Numbered from the stretch's first letter, positions 10,094 through 18,480 are shown. The stretch: 64,000 bases of DNA from Dehalococcoidia bacterium UBA1222 (GCA_002309415.1 DBXC01000006.1:216002-280001), one strand, 5' to 3'. Notes: a model not told the origin generated them from the sequence alone. Translations and numbers: made by a program.

Positions 10094-10679
10094 CGGTCAT
10101 ATCGTCAAGGGATTCGACAACAAAGAATTCTTCGATAAAGAACTCTATTATCTGACTGCTTGTCATGAGTCAGGAATCGCTGTTCCCAATATCTTAAAGA
10201 CATACGATATGACTATCGAGATGGAATTCATATCCGGGGAATTATATTCAGAGCTTTTTGAAGCTGGAACTGAAGAGCAGATTAGATCTTTATGTGACTG
10301 GATATATAGGTTCCATCAGCGATTCAATAAACCCAGATGCGATATGAACCTCCGAAATTTCATTTGGGATGGATCAAAGTGTGTAAGTTTTGATTTTGCT
10401 GATCCTTTGGATTATTTCGATATTGAACATGATATTGGAACAGTGCTGTGCTTCATTATGTCTAAAAAAGAGGGCGTTTCTGATAAGAGACTAGAACTTG
10501 CACGATATTTCTTGGAATGGTTCCTGGATAAGGAATATGAAGGGAAGCTTATTCGTAATGGATACATGGATGAGATCGAAAGGATAAAGGTCCGTAGAAG
10601 AAAATTCTGGAATGATGAATTCACAAATGCCGATAAAGTAGAGGCTATGTGGAATATCCTGGCAATAAAAAAGGCATGA
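10053..10679 (+). CDS. Small kinase-fold (aminoglycoside/Kdo kinase-like) protein
   Basis: 208 residues, overlapping the upstream hydrolase gene by 41 bases in another frame. The catalytic loop CDMNLRNFIWD (Asp97, Asn102) and the metal-binding FDFADP (Asp114) match the protein-kinase-like superfamily as in APH, Kdo kinase or RIO enzymes, while the N-lobe is very short (Lys19 and Glu30 are candidate ion-pair residues). Phosphoacceptor unknown. The overlap suggests translational coupling. The stop lies in the stem of the shared terminator. Confidence 0.7.
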   Translation: MEIKSRKHYLALVDGHIVKGFDNKEFFDKELYYLTACHESGIAVPNILKTYDMTIEMEFISGELYSELFEAGTEEQIRSLCDWIYRFHQRFNKPRCDMNLRNFIWDGSKCVSFDFADPLDYFDIEHDIGTVLCFIMSKKEGVSDKRLELARYFLEWFLDKEYEGKLIRNGYMDEIERIKVRRRKFWNDEFTNADKVEAMWNILAIKKA

Positions 10680-10703
10680 CCGAAATGATATCAGTCATGC
10701 CTT
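10671..10703. terminator. Bidirectional terminator between convergent genes
   Basis: A 10-bp perfect stem, AAGGCATGAC (10671-10680) and GTCATGCCTT (10694-10703), with a 13-base loop. On the minus strand it runs into a T tract (complement of 10666-10672), giving a good intrinsic terminator for the pan operon. On the plus strand the tail is only moderately T-rich. It includes the stop codon of the kinase-like gene. Confidence 0.85.
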
Positions 10704-10720
10704 AATAGTATTTGTTTTAA

Positions 10721-11560
10721 TTATTTCAGGATCGTATTATCGATGAGTCGGGTTGCACCTATTCGAACAGCCATTGAGACAAGAGTAGGGGCTACAATAG
10801 TTGTAATTTCCTCAAGATCATCCCAGTGATTGAATGCAACATAATCAACAGTTGCTAAAGGTTCAGACTCTAAGTTCTTGATCATCTTTGCCTTTAAAGC
10901 CTCAGCATCATTCTCACCTTTGGCCCATTCGGACTCAGCCAATTTGATAGTCTTACTGAGGATCAGTGCTGCTTTCTTTTCTTCAGCACTCAGATAAGTA
11001 TTTCGACTGCTTCTGGCAAGTCCAGAATCTTCTCTTACGATGGGCATGACTACGATATTGATGTGGATATTAAGATCGCGGACCATTTTCTTAATGACTG
11101 CGACCTGCTGGGCATCTTTTTGACCGAAATAGGCATTATCAGCACGTGAAATATTGAAGAGTTTATTGACTACAGTTGTGACGCCTTTGAAGTGAGTAGG
11201 TCTGCATGCACCTTCCAGTTTCTGAGTGACATCGAAAACTTCGACCCAAGAGTTATATCCTTCAGGATACATGTCTGATGCTTTTGGAATGAATACGGCT
11301 GTAGCATGATGTTCTTCGAGAAGAGCCACATCCTTTTTTTCAGTCCTGGGATATGAATCAAAATCTTCACCGGCACCAAACTGAGTAGGGTTAACGAATG
11401 TGCTTACGATTACATAGTCATTATCTTTGACTGCCTGATCGACTAATGACATGTGACCGAGATGTAATGCTCCCATTGTAGGCACCAAACCGATAGTACC
11501 TTTGAGGGTATCGCGGTATTCGATCATTTCTTTTACTGTTCTGAGGATCTTGATAGCCAT
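10721..11560 (-). CDS. panC: Pantothenate synthetase (pantoate--beta-alanine ligase)
   Basis: 279 residues. It joins pantoate and beta-alanine with ATP through a pantoyl-adenylate. Visible are VPTMGALHLGHMSLV (HIGH-like motif), FVNPTQF, YFGQKDAQQ and MPIVREDSGLARSSRN (KMSKS-equivalent region). Last gene of panG-panB-panC, starting 4 bases after panB. panD (aspartate decarboxylase) is not in the window. Confidence 0.96.
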   Translation of the reverse strand: MAIKILRTVKEMIEYRDTLKGTIGLVPTMGALHLGHMSLVDQAVKDNDYVIVSTFVNPTQFGAGEDFDSYPRTEKKDVALLEEHHATAVFIPKASDMYPEGYNSWVEVFDVTQKLEGACRPTHFKGVTTVVNKLFNISRADNAYFGQKDAQQVAVIKKMVRDLNIHINIVVMPIVREDSGLARSSRNTYLSAEEKKAALILSKTIKLAESEWAKGENDAEALKAKMIKNLESEPLATVDYVAFNHWDDLEEITTIVAPTLVSMAVRIGATRLIDNTILK

Positions 11561-11564
11561 TTTC

Positions 11565-12392
11565 TTATCCTTTCTTTATCTCGTTTAATGTTTCTTCAGT
11601 AAGATGAGGACATGTAGTTTCTTCAGGGAATGATCCATCCTGGACAGATGAAATATAAGCTTTGATTCCTTCGAGACCAGCAGAATAAAGATCAGCAAAC
11701 TTTTTAGAATGCTTAGGAACAAATCCTGCTGTTATGCCTAACATATCAGTCATCACCTGGACTTGGCCATCACATTTATTTCCAGCACCGATTCCAATGG
11801 TAGGAATATCCAGCTCCTTTGTGATCATCTCAGCCAATTCCTCAGGTACTACCTCTAAGACGATCGAGAAAGCTCCTGCTTTCTGTAATGCCTTAGCGTC
11901 TTCAATGAGTTTTTTTGCCTGATCGACAGTTTTGCCTTGAGCTTTGAATCCACCAAATTTATATACAGACTGGGGAGTCATGCCGATATGTCCCATTACA
12001 GGAATACCTATATCTACCATACGTTTAACGATTTCAGCTTCTTCGACACCACCTTCAAGTTTTACTGCATGAGCACCGGCTTCCTGCATAAGTCTTCCTG
12101 CATTCCGTAATGCTTCTTCAGCACTGATCTGATAGCTCATGAAAGGCATATCACATATGAGCATGGCATTCTTTAAGCCTCGGGATACTGCTTTGCAGTG
12201 AATGATCATATCTTCCATGGTAACGGGGATTGTATTGTCGTATCCCAGCATAACCATTCCTAAACTATCACCGACAAGTACGGCATCGATACCTGCGTCA
12301 TCGGCAACCTTGGCCATTGGATAGTTATAAGCTGTGACTATGGTGATCTTTTTGTTTTCTTTTTTCCTCTTTAGAAAATCATTAACGTTCAT
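11565..12392 (-). CDS. panB: 3-methyl-2-oxobutanoate hydroxymethyltransferase
   Basis: 275 residues. It adds a hydroxymethyl group from 5,10-methylene-THF to 2-oxoisovalerate, giving ketopantoate. Typical motifs are VTAYNYPMAKVADDAGID, LVGDSLGMVMLGYDNT (Mg-binding Asp), AHAVKLEGG, MGHIGMTPQS and IGIGAG. It overlaps the upstream gene by 11 bases. Confidence 0.96.
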   Translation of the reverse strand: MNVNDFLKRKKENKKITIVTAYNYPMAKVADDAGIDAVLVGDSLGMVMLGYDNTIPVTMEDMIIHCKAVSRGLKNAMLICDMPFMSYQISAEEALRNAGRLMQEAGAHAVKLEGGVEEAEIVKRMVDIGIPVMGHIGMTPQSVYKFGGFKAQGKTVDQAKKLIEDAKALQKAGAFSIVLEVVPEELAEMITKELDIPTIGIGAGNKCDGQVQVMTDMLGITAGFVPKHSKKFADLYSAGLEGIKAYISSVQDGSFPEETTCPHLTEETLNEIKKG

Positions 12393-13242
12393 CAGCTGCC
12401 TCCTTATCGGAAAGGATTTTTATCAGATCGAATGCTTCTTCAGCATCGATCTGGTCATTGGACAGGGCATATCGGACAGTTTCTCTTCCAAGTATGCGGT
12501 AGATCTTTGTTGCATCAGAATCTACCTTGTTGATGGATACCAAATGTTTCTTTATTGTTTCTGTGTCATTGCGAGAGATAGGTCCCGTCAGACATTCGGA
12601 AAGATCCTTGGTCTTCAGATTATCTACAACGCTCTGGATCAAAGGAATAAGAGCTTCTTTGGTCTGTTCTTTATCGATTCCCATGGTCTTCCAAAGATCT
12701 GCAACTTTATTAAGCAGTGCATCGTAATAATTGGATACTATGCAGCAACCGGCATGATACAGACCGCTGTCAGTGATGCTGATCGTCTTGCATTCGAGTT
12801 TACATGCAAACGTGTTGATGATATCTAAAGCTTTATTATCACCAGCAATTCCCAGATAGATCGAACTGACCGGTTGAATTGTGTCAGTAAAAGAAGACAT
12901 TGGATGCATGATTCCTATTTGGGCATTCTGTTCTTTGGCAGTCATCAGTGCATCTAAAGAAGTCGCACCACTGGTATGGATGACTGTTTTATTCTCATTC
13001 CAGTTTAGGCTGTTACATGTATGCTCGATCTGTGAATCTGAAACGGTAAGGAATATGACATCGCAAGTATCGACTACATTCTGAGGATCTTCGTAAACAT
13101 TGATATCTTTGATCAAATCGTGAAAAGAATCAGCTTTGGAAAGTGTCCTGCTTGATACTGCAATGACATTAAATCCTGCATCATACAAGGATTTAGCCAG
13201 AGATTTCCCCATTTTTCCTGCACCGATTATTCCAATCTTCAT
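12382..13242 (-). CDS. Rossmann/DUF2520 protein, likely PanG-type ketopantoate reductase
   Basis: 286 residues. The N-terminal NAD(P)-binding Rossmann fold starts MKIGIIGAGKMGKSL (GxGxxG) and continues VIFLTVSDSQIE; the C-terminal half is the all-helical DUF2520 domain (LYHAGCCIVSNY). The family is related to 6-phosphogluconate/pyrroline-carboxylate reductase folds. Placement ahead of panB and panC, with no panE in the operon, fits the missing reduction of ketopantoate to pantoate; PanG-type reductases have been described in Clostridia and Francisella. Start has AGGGG nine bases upstream, directly after the attenuator U tract. The enzyme role is inference. Confidence 0.75.
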   Translation of the reverse strand: MKIGIIGAGKMGKSLAKSLYDAGFNVIAVSSRTLSKADSFHDLIKDINVYEDPQNVVDTCDVIFLTVSDSQIEHTCNSLNWNENKTVIHTSGATSLDALMTAKEQNAQIGIMHPMSSFTDTIQPVSSIYLGIAGDNKALDIINTFACKLECKTISITDSGLYHAGCCIVSNYYDALLNKVADLWKTMGIDKEQTKEALIPLIQSVVDNLKTKDLSECLTGPISRNDTETIKKHLVSINKVDSDATKIYRILGRETVRYALSNDQIDAEEAFDLIKILSDKEAADER

Positions 13243-13253
13243 GTTAATGATCC

Positions 13254-13380
13254 CCTAAAACAAAAATACCTCCGAAACGGAGGTTATCAAAAATCCGTCT
13301 CGGTCATTTGGATCCAAGCGGGCATACTATTCTAAATTGTCTAAATAAATATACAGTCGATGCTGTTTCCAGTCACCGCT
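13254..13380 (-). ncRNA. Putative riboswitch/attenuator leader of the pan operon
   Basis: Transcribed on the minus strand from about 13380. A terminator hairpin (13268-13274 with 13278-13284, then a U-rich tract at 13267-13257) ends just before the panG ribosome site. A 9-nt segment at 13295-13303 (CCGAGACGG in RNA) can pair fully with 13272-13280 (CCGUUUCGG), forming an antiterminator. The same segment can instead pair, with one bulge, with 13314-13321 (CCGCUUGG), whose 3' part is also the partner of the 5' leader end AGCGG (13376-13380). Inside lie a CUGGAAACAG hairpin (13363-13372) and an AU-rich hairpin (13323-13353). No known riboswitch class was matched by eye. Confidence 0.65.
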
Positions 13381-13386
13381 ATATAA

Positions 13387-13416
13387 ATTATATTATGAAT
13401 AAACGGCAGCAGTCTA
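13387..13416 (-). promoter_or_regulatory. pan operon promoter
   Basis: TAGACT (13411-13416) and a perfect TATAAT (13387-13392) are separated by 18 bases on the minus strand. The -35 overlaps the stop codon of the upstream small gene. The predicted start at about 13380 coincides with the first paired base of the leader structure. Confidence 0.65.
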
Positions 13417-13662
13417 CTTTACAGGTTTACCGCCAAGTTCTATTACCTGAGCAGACAGCCTGTCGATATGTTCAATCAAAGCATCTATGAGGAGCTGCTT
13501 TTCGGCTTCCATCTTCTCTAGGATGACTTGGTCTGATCCGCGCTGAGTCTGTTTTGCTTCAGTATAAAGCTTACCGAGCTTTCGTTCTTCATTATCGCGG
13601 CTCTTCTCATCATAGGGGTTATATGAATTAAGGGGAAGGATAGTCTTTTTAGTCTCAGCCAT
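13414..13662 (-). CDS. Small coiled-coil protein, unknown
   Basis: 82 residues with an excellent AAGGAGG ribosome site seven bases upstream. The sequence is charged and helical (DEKSRDNEERKLGKLYTE..., ALIEHIDRLSAQVIEL), looking like a short coiled coil. No family recognised. It sits between the pan operon leader and the divergent aconitase operon. The strong ribosome site and lack of rare features argue that it is expressed. Confidence 0.65.
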   Translation of the reverse strand: MAETKKTILPLNSYNPYDEKSRDNEERKLGKLYTEAKQTQRGSDQVILEKMEAEKQLLIDALIEHIDRLSAQVIELGGKPVK

Positions 13663-13750
13663 TTTTTTCCTCCTTGAATCATCTTTTCACATTTTTATTA
13701 TAACGCTTTGTTTTGCTATGATAATCAAATCTCATATTAGAGGTTTTACT

Positions 13751-15004
13751 ATGAAACAAACATTATCTGAAAAGATCTTGTCTCGAAAAGTAGGGCATGA
13801 CGTACACGCAGGTGAGATAGCTGTATGTCCTCTTGATCTTGCTTTCGTTCAGGATACCACTGGTCCTCTCACTGTACGTGAGTTCCTGAAGAGTGGTTTT
13901 ACTAAATTAGCTAATCCCCAGCGAACGATTCTTTTCTTGGATCATGCTGCACCTAGTTCCAATGCTCAGATCTCAACAGATCATCTCCTTCTTAGACAGT
14001 TTGCTAAAGATATGGGATGCATCATCTCTGATGTCGGAAACGGTGTATGCCATCAGATCGTAGCAGAACGATTCTCTAGACCTGGCGATATCATCATCGG
14101 TGCTGATTCACATACCGTGACCGGTGGTGCCATGTGTGCATTCTCAACCGGAATGGGTTCTTCCGATGTAGCAGTCGGTTTCGCACTTGGAAAGACCTGG
14201 TTTAGAGTTCCCGAAACTATCCGAATCGAACTTACAGGTGATTTTCAGAAGAATGTTTATCCTAAAGACCTCATTCTTCACCTGATCGGGCTCATGGGAG
14301 CTGATGGTGCAACTTATAAAGCACTTGAATTCGGCGGTCCCTCCGTCAGAAATATCCCCATGACCGGACGACTTGCTATTTCGAACATGGCAGTCGAGGC
14401 AGGCGCTAAGGTAGGTCTTTTCCCATCTGACGATTTAACTAAAGAATTCCTTGAAGCACGGGGCAGAGGCGAAACATGGATTCCCTTAGATGCTGATCCC
14501 GATGCTGAATATGAGAGAGTTATTAAGATCGATCTTTCAACACTTGAACCTACAGTATCAAAGCCTCATACAGTAGATAATACTTCTACTGCCAAGGAAT
14601 TGAGCGGTACACATATCGATCAGGTCTCCATCGGTACTTGTACCAACGGCCGAATCGAAGATCTTGCAATTGCCGCTAATATCCTTAAAGGCAAACACGC
14701 AGCTTCTGGTACCAGACTGGTCGTGACTCCTGCATCCAAACAGATACTCCTCGATGCAATCGAATTAGGTTACATTACTACTCTTGTAGAAGCCGGTGCT
14801 CTCATCATGCCTCCTGGCTGTGGAGCATGTCTCGGTCTCCATCAAGGTGTTCTCGGTGACGGAGAGGTTTGTCTTTCGACCGCTAACAGAAACTTCAAAG
14901 GCCGTATGGGTAATCCCAACGCCTTCGTCTATCTTGCCAGTCCTGCAACGGCGGCTTACAGTGCGATTTTCGGTGAGATCCGAGATCCCAGAGAGGAGGC
15001 ATAA
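13751..15004 (+). CDS. Aconitase/3-isopropylmalate dehydratase family, large subunit
   Basis: 417 residues from the ATG at 13751 (AGAGG seven bases upstream). The [4Fe-4S] ligands are one Cys in SIGTCTNGR and two in PPGCGACLG; GADSHTVTGGAMCAFSTGMG is the active-site signature. This is the two-subunit LeuC/HacA branch, which includes isopropylmalate isomerases, homoaconitases and split aconitases. The next genes encode the small subunit and an isocitrate-type dehydrogenase, so citrate to isocitrate is the most likely reaction. LeuC function cannot be excluded. Confidence 0.88.
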   Translation: MKQTLSEKILSRKVGHDVHAGEIAVCPLDLAFVQDTTGPLTVREFLKSGFTKLANPQRTILFLDHAAPSSNAQISTDHLLLRQFAKDMGCIISDVGNGVCHQIVAERFSRPGDIIIGADSHTVTGGAMCAFSTGMGSSDVAVGFALGKTWFRVPETIRIELTGDFQKNVYPKDLILHLIGLMGADGATYKALEFGGPSVRNIPMTGRLAISNMAVEAGAKVGLFPSDDLTKEFLEARGRGETWIPLDADPDAEYERVIKIDLSTLEPTVSKPHTVDNTSTAKELSGTHIDQVSIGTCTNGRIEDLAIAANILKGKHAASGTRLVVTPASKQILLDAIELGYITTLVEAGALIMPPGCGACLGLHQGVLGDGEVCLSTANRNFKGRMGNPNAFVYLASPATAAYSAIFGEIRDPREEA

Positions 15005-15006
15005 TC

Positions 15007-15498
15007 ATGCAGGGTAGAGCTTTTAAATTCGGAGACAGCATCTCCACTGATCATATCGTTCCCGGCAGACTTGCTCATCTGAGGAGCAATCTCCCTGAAT
15101 TAGCTAAACATGTCCTCGAGGATGCAGATCCAACATTTGCATCCCGTGTACAGCCCGGCGATTTCGTTGTTGGCGGTAATAACTTCGGTCTTGGTTCATC
15201 CCGAGAACATGCACCTTTAGTTATTAAGATGTCCGGTGTTAGCGCCGTACTTGCTAAGAGCGTAGCACGTATCTTTTTCCGAAACGCCATTAATCGCGGT
15301 CTTCCTGTACTTCTTTGTGATACAGATAAGATCGACGATGGTGACACTCTTGATGTCGATATGGCCGCAGGAATCGTCACTGATGTCACTAAGAACATCA
15401 CTCTTACTTTTACTCCGATTCCTCCAGCTATGCTTAAGATCCTCGATGAGGGCGGTCTTATTCCTTATATTCAGAAACATGGAGATTTTGAGATTTAA
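15007..15498 (+). CDS. Aconitase/3-isopropylmalate dehydratase family, small subunit
   Basis: 163 residues, swivelling-domain partner of the upstream subunit, starting two bases after its stop. Motifs are GDSISTDHIVPGR, FGLGSSREHAP and RIFFRNAINRGLPV. The loop after VPGR, which sets substrate choice in this family, reads LAHLRSN here rather than the YL-containing loop usual in LeuD. The stop overlaps the start of the dehydrogenase gene by one base. Confidence 0.88.
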   Translation: MQGRAFKFGDSISTDHIVPGRLAHLRSNLPELAKHVLEDADPTFASRVQPGDFVVGGNNFGLGSSREHAPLVIKMSGVSAVLAKSVARIFFRNAINRGLPVLLCDTDKIDDGDTLDVDMAAGIVTDVTKNITLTFTPIPPAMLKILDEGGLIPYIQKHGDFEI

Positions 15499-16580
15499 TG
15501 AACAAGATACACAATATTACGCTAATTCCCGGTGACGGCATCGGACCAGAGATCACTGAAGCTACGAAAAGAGTAGTGGCAGCATCTGGTGTTGATATCG
15601 TTTGGGACGAAGTACAAGCTGGCGCTGATGTCATGGATAAATATGGCACTCCGCTTCCTCAGCATGTACTTGATTCTATAAAAACTAACAAAGTAGCTCT
15701 TAAAGGTCCTATCACTACTCCAGTTGGATTTGGATTCAGATCAGTAAACGTTGCATTACGACAGGCTCTCGATCTCTACGTTTGTCTAAGACCATGCAAA
15801 CTTTATCCGGGCATCAAATCTCGATTTGAAAAGGTCGATCTTGTGATCGTTCGTGAAAACACTGAAGACCTTTATGCCGGTATCGAGTATGAGAAGGGAC
15901 AACCGAATACTCTTGAACTCCTCTCTAAACTTAAGGCTGATGGTCATGTCGTTAAAGAAGATTCAGGTATCAGCATTAAGCCTATCTCTGAATCAGGCAG
16001 CCGACGTATATTGGATTGGGGCTTTAAGTATGCTCTAAGAAATAACCGCAAATCTCTTGTTGCTGTTCATAAAGCAAATATCATGAAATTCACTGATGGT
16101 ATGTACCTTGCAGTAGCTAGAGAAGTTGCTGAAAAGTATCCTCAGATCGAATTCAAAGATCTGATAGTGGATAACATGTCGATGCAACTCGTAACTTGTC
16201 CTGAAAAATATGAAGTTCTCGTCCTTCCTAATCTATATGGAGATATTCTTTCCGACCTGTGTTCCGGTCTAATCGGCGGTCTTGGTGTTGCACCTGGTGC
16301 CAATATCGGTGATGAATACGCATTGTTTGAACCCACTCATGGTTCTGATCCCAGAAACAAGGGCAAATATATCGATAATCCCATTGCTCAGATGCTTTCT
16401 GCTGTCATGATGCTCCGCCATATCGATGAGAATGATGCAGCAGATAGAATCGAGAATGCTATCTCAGCTGTCCTTGAAGAGGGCACATCTTTGACTTGGG
16501 ATCTCCTTCCCGAAGAGAAACGAGATCAGGCAGTTGGAACTTTAGAGATTGCTGAAGCCATTGTTAGAAAGATGAAATAA
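15498..16580 (+). CDS. icd: Isocitrate dehydrogenase-type beta-decarboxylating dehydrogenase
   Basis: 360 residues. The family includes isopropylmalate, homoisocitrate and isocitrate dehydrogenases. The phosphate/substrate loop reads VRENTEDLYAGIEY, which follows the isocitrate type (ENxEDxYAGIE), not the EL-T-GGIYFG type of LeuB. LIPGDGIGPEIT, the catalytic Lys region and VLPNLYGDILSDL are also present. It oxidises isocitrate to 2-oxoglutarate, probably with NAD(P)+. Together with the two upstream genes it gives a citrate to 2-oxoglutarate branch for glutamate synthesis. Confidence 0.88.
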   Translation: MNKIHNITLIPGDGIGPEITEATKRVVAASGVDIVWDEVQAGADVMDKYGTPLPQHVLDSIKTNKVALKGPITTPVGFGFRSVNVALRQALDLYVCLRPCKLYPGIKSRFEKVDLVIVRENTEDLYAGIEYEKGQPNTLELLSKLKADGHVVKEDSGISIKPISESGSRRILDWGFKYALRNNRKSLVAVHKANIMKFTDGMYLAVAREVAEKYPQIEFKDLIVDNMSMQLVTCPEKYEVLVLPNLYGDILSDLCSGLIGGLGVAPGANIGDEYALFEPTHGSDPRNKGKYIDNPIAQMLSAVMMLRHIDENDAADRIENAISAVLEEGTSLTWDLLPEEKRDQAVGTLEIAEAIVRKMK

Positions 16581-16620
16581 TTTTCTTTTTTTTTCTGTTA
16601 AAAGGTTAGAAGGTGAACAA

Positions 16621-16956
16621 ATGGAAGATTGTTTGTTTTGTAAGATTATAAAAGGTGATATCCCCAGCACTAAAGTGTATGAAGATGAACTCGTATATGC
16701 CTTCCGTGACATCAATCCTAGAGCACCTGTACATGTCCTCGTTGTCCCGAGAAAACATATTTCGACATTAAATGATCTTCAGCCTGAAGATGAAATGCTC
16801 ATGGGGCATATCGCTCTTACCACTAAGAAAATCGCAGAATCAGAAGGTATTGCTGAATCAGGATATAGGACCGTATTCAACTGCGGTAAAGACGGCCGTC
16901 AGATGGTGATGCACATACATTGCCACGTACTTGGCGGCAAATTACTTCACGAGTAG
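16621..16956 (+). CDS. HIT-family (HinT-like) nucleotide hydrolase
   Basis: 111 residues. The histidine triad is in VMHIHCHVLGG near the C terminus, with the N-terminal CLFCKIIKGDIPS typical of HinT. It hydrolyses nucleoside phosphoramidates. AGAAGG lies eight bases before the start. Its 3' end overlaps the convergent Nudix gene by 15 bases. Confidence 0.94.
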   Translation: MEDCLFCKIIKGDIPSTKVYEDELVYAFRDINPRAPVHVLVVPRKHISTLNDLQPEDEMLMGHIALTTKKIAESEGIAESGYRTVFNCGKDGRQMVMHIHCHVLGGKLLHE

Positions 16957-17475
16957 TTTGTTCTGGACCATACAGAGCGCGATAAATGATTTGGCGTCCT
17001 CGATCTCGCGGCGCCTGATCATGTTTGCGAATTCATCGTAGGGTACTTTGATGACTTCGATGTCGTCGGTATCTTCGGCGTGCAGTCTGGATTCCACAAG
17101 GTTAGATGCAACATAGATATGCAGATATTCGTTAGTGAAACCCGGGGCAGAATAATAACCGCCCAGTTTCTTGATGACTAACGGTTTATAACCGGTCTCT
17201 TCCTGCATCTCTCGTACTACCGTCTCATCTGGATCTTCGCCCGGTTCAACGCATCCGGCAGGAATCTCTAAGAGTTCTTTCATAAGAGGATGTCGCCACT
17301 GTTTTACCAAAAGAACATTTCGTTCATCATCGAATGCCAATACGGCTACAGCTTCGGAATGTTCGATCACTTCGCGGGTAGTGACTGTGCCGTCCTGCTG
17401 TTTGATGGTATCGATACGGAGATGTACTGCTGCTCCGTCGAATGCTCTTTCTGATTTTAAGATCTCTGGTTTCAT
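16942..17475 (-). CDS. Nudix hydrolase, ADP-ribose pyrophosphatase type
   Basis: 177 residues. The Nudix box is GCVEPGEDPDETVVREMQEETGY in pattern (G-x5-E-x7-REuxEExGu), around residues 74-96. Sequence before and after (EHSEAVAVLAF..., KKLGGYYSAPGFTNE) matches ADP-ribose pyrophosphatases. It cleaves ADP-ribose to AMP and ribose-5-phosphate. The start overlaps the nadK stop by 4 bases, making a nucleotide-metabolism pair. Confidence 0.92.
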   Translation of the reverse strand: MKPEILKSERAFDGAAVHLRIDTIKQQDGTVTTREVIEHSEAVAVLAFDDERNVLLVKQWRHPLMKELLEIPAGCVEPGEDPDETVVREMQEETGYKPLVIKKLGGYYSAPGFTNEYLHIYVASNLVESRLHAEDTDDIEVIKVPYDEFANMIRRREIEDAKSFIALCMVQNKLLVK

Positions 17476-18299
17476 AGTCTTGTCCTCAGTTTAGTAGTCA
17501 ATGTCTCAAAGAAGTTATCTTCCCCGAAACGGATGAACCTTACTTTAAGATCGCTCATCCTGACATTGAATTTTGTCCTATCAACAATAGGCAGATTGAT
17601 ATGACCATCGATATTCATTGTGCAGGTATATCCTGAGAATATTTCGATCTCGATAATTGAATCGGCTGATAGAACTACAGGATGATTGAATGTCAGATGG
17701 GGTGCAATACCGACGATCTGTAAGTTTTTGGACGAAGGATGCATCACAGAACCGCCACAGGCATAGGTATATCCGGTCGAACCAGTAGGGGTAGAGCAAA
17801 CGATACCATCAGATTTAAGGTAAGTCAGCTTCTGTCCGTTAACCACGACGTTAAGACCCAAAAGACGGGCCATTTCACCGCGTGCTATTACGACATCGTT
17901 CAAAGCATGGAAAGACTGTAATTCTTCATCTGGCTGCTTTACATCTACGTCGAGGATACACCGTTCATCTAACCTATAATCACCGTCGAGGATTCTTTCC
18001 AAAGCTTCATCAACTTTAGACTGGGGGATTTCTGTCAGGAATCCTAATGTACCATGGTTGATACCGGCGATAGGAACATTGTAGTTAGCAGTTATCTGAG
18101 CAGCACGAAGAACAGTTCCATCGCCACCGGCAGTGATAACGATATCGGATTCTTTGACTTTAGGTTCGAATTCTGTGGATTCCCAGGCAGACTGGGTCCA
18201 GCAGGAACAACCTTTTTTTGTAAGGTATTCTTTGACATATTCGGCCTGTTTAACAGCGCCTTCATTATGAGGATGGTAGATGACTCCGAATCTTTTCAT
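17472..18299 (-). CDS. nadK: NAD kinase
   Basis: 275 residues. It phosphorylates NAD to NADP. The catalytic GGDGT is in DIVITAGGDGTVLRAA, followed by GINHGTLGFLTE and the glycine-rich SDGIVCSTPTGSTGYTY. Length is standard. Upstream of the Nudix gene with a 4-base overlap. Confidence 0.95.
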   Translation of the reverse strand: MKRFGVIYHPHNEGAVKQAEYVKEYLTKKGCSCWTQSAWESTEFEPKVKESDIVITAGGDGTVLRAAQITANYNVPIAGINHGTLGFLTEIPQSKVDEALERILDGDYRLDERCILDVDVKQPDEELQSFHALNDVVIARGEMARLLGLNVVVNGQKLTYLKSDGIVCSTPTGSTGYTYACGGSVMHPSSKNLQIVGIAPHLTFNHPVVLSADSIIEIEIFSGYTCTMNIDGHINLPIVDRTKFNVRMSDLKVRFIRFGEDNFFETLTTKLRTRL

Positions 18300-18339
18300 A
18301 TCTTTATTCTACTCCTCGATAGTCGAATAGATATAAAAA

Positions 18340-18416
<77 letters not shown>

Positions 18417-18480
18417 GCGATGCATAGATTATTTAACTACAATCGGAATAGGCGGTCAAATTAGACAGAAGAATTAAATA

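Noticed and set aside
8933..10679. A frameshifted single gene across 8933-10679
   Set aside because: The two overlapping frames encode distinct complete folds, each with intact motifs, and the first ends in a natural basic tail.
13254..13380. ZTP riboswitch assignment for the pan leader
   Set aside because: GUGACUGG and a GCCCGCxUGG-like stretch resemble ZTP riboswitch segments, but the conserved GGGGAGC part and the matching pseudoknot are missing and the two pieces pair with each other differently. Left unassigned.
13751..16580. Plain leuCDB leucine operon
   Set aside because: No leuA is present and the dehydrogenase has the isocitrate-type ENTEDLYAG loop rather than the LeuB motif.
16942..16956. 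Sequence error at the convergent HIT/Nudix overlap
   Set aside because: Both proteins have normal length and C termini; a 15-base tail-to-tail overlap is compatible with real genes.
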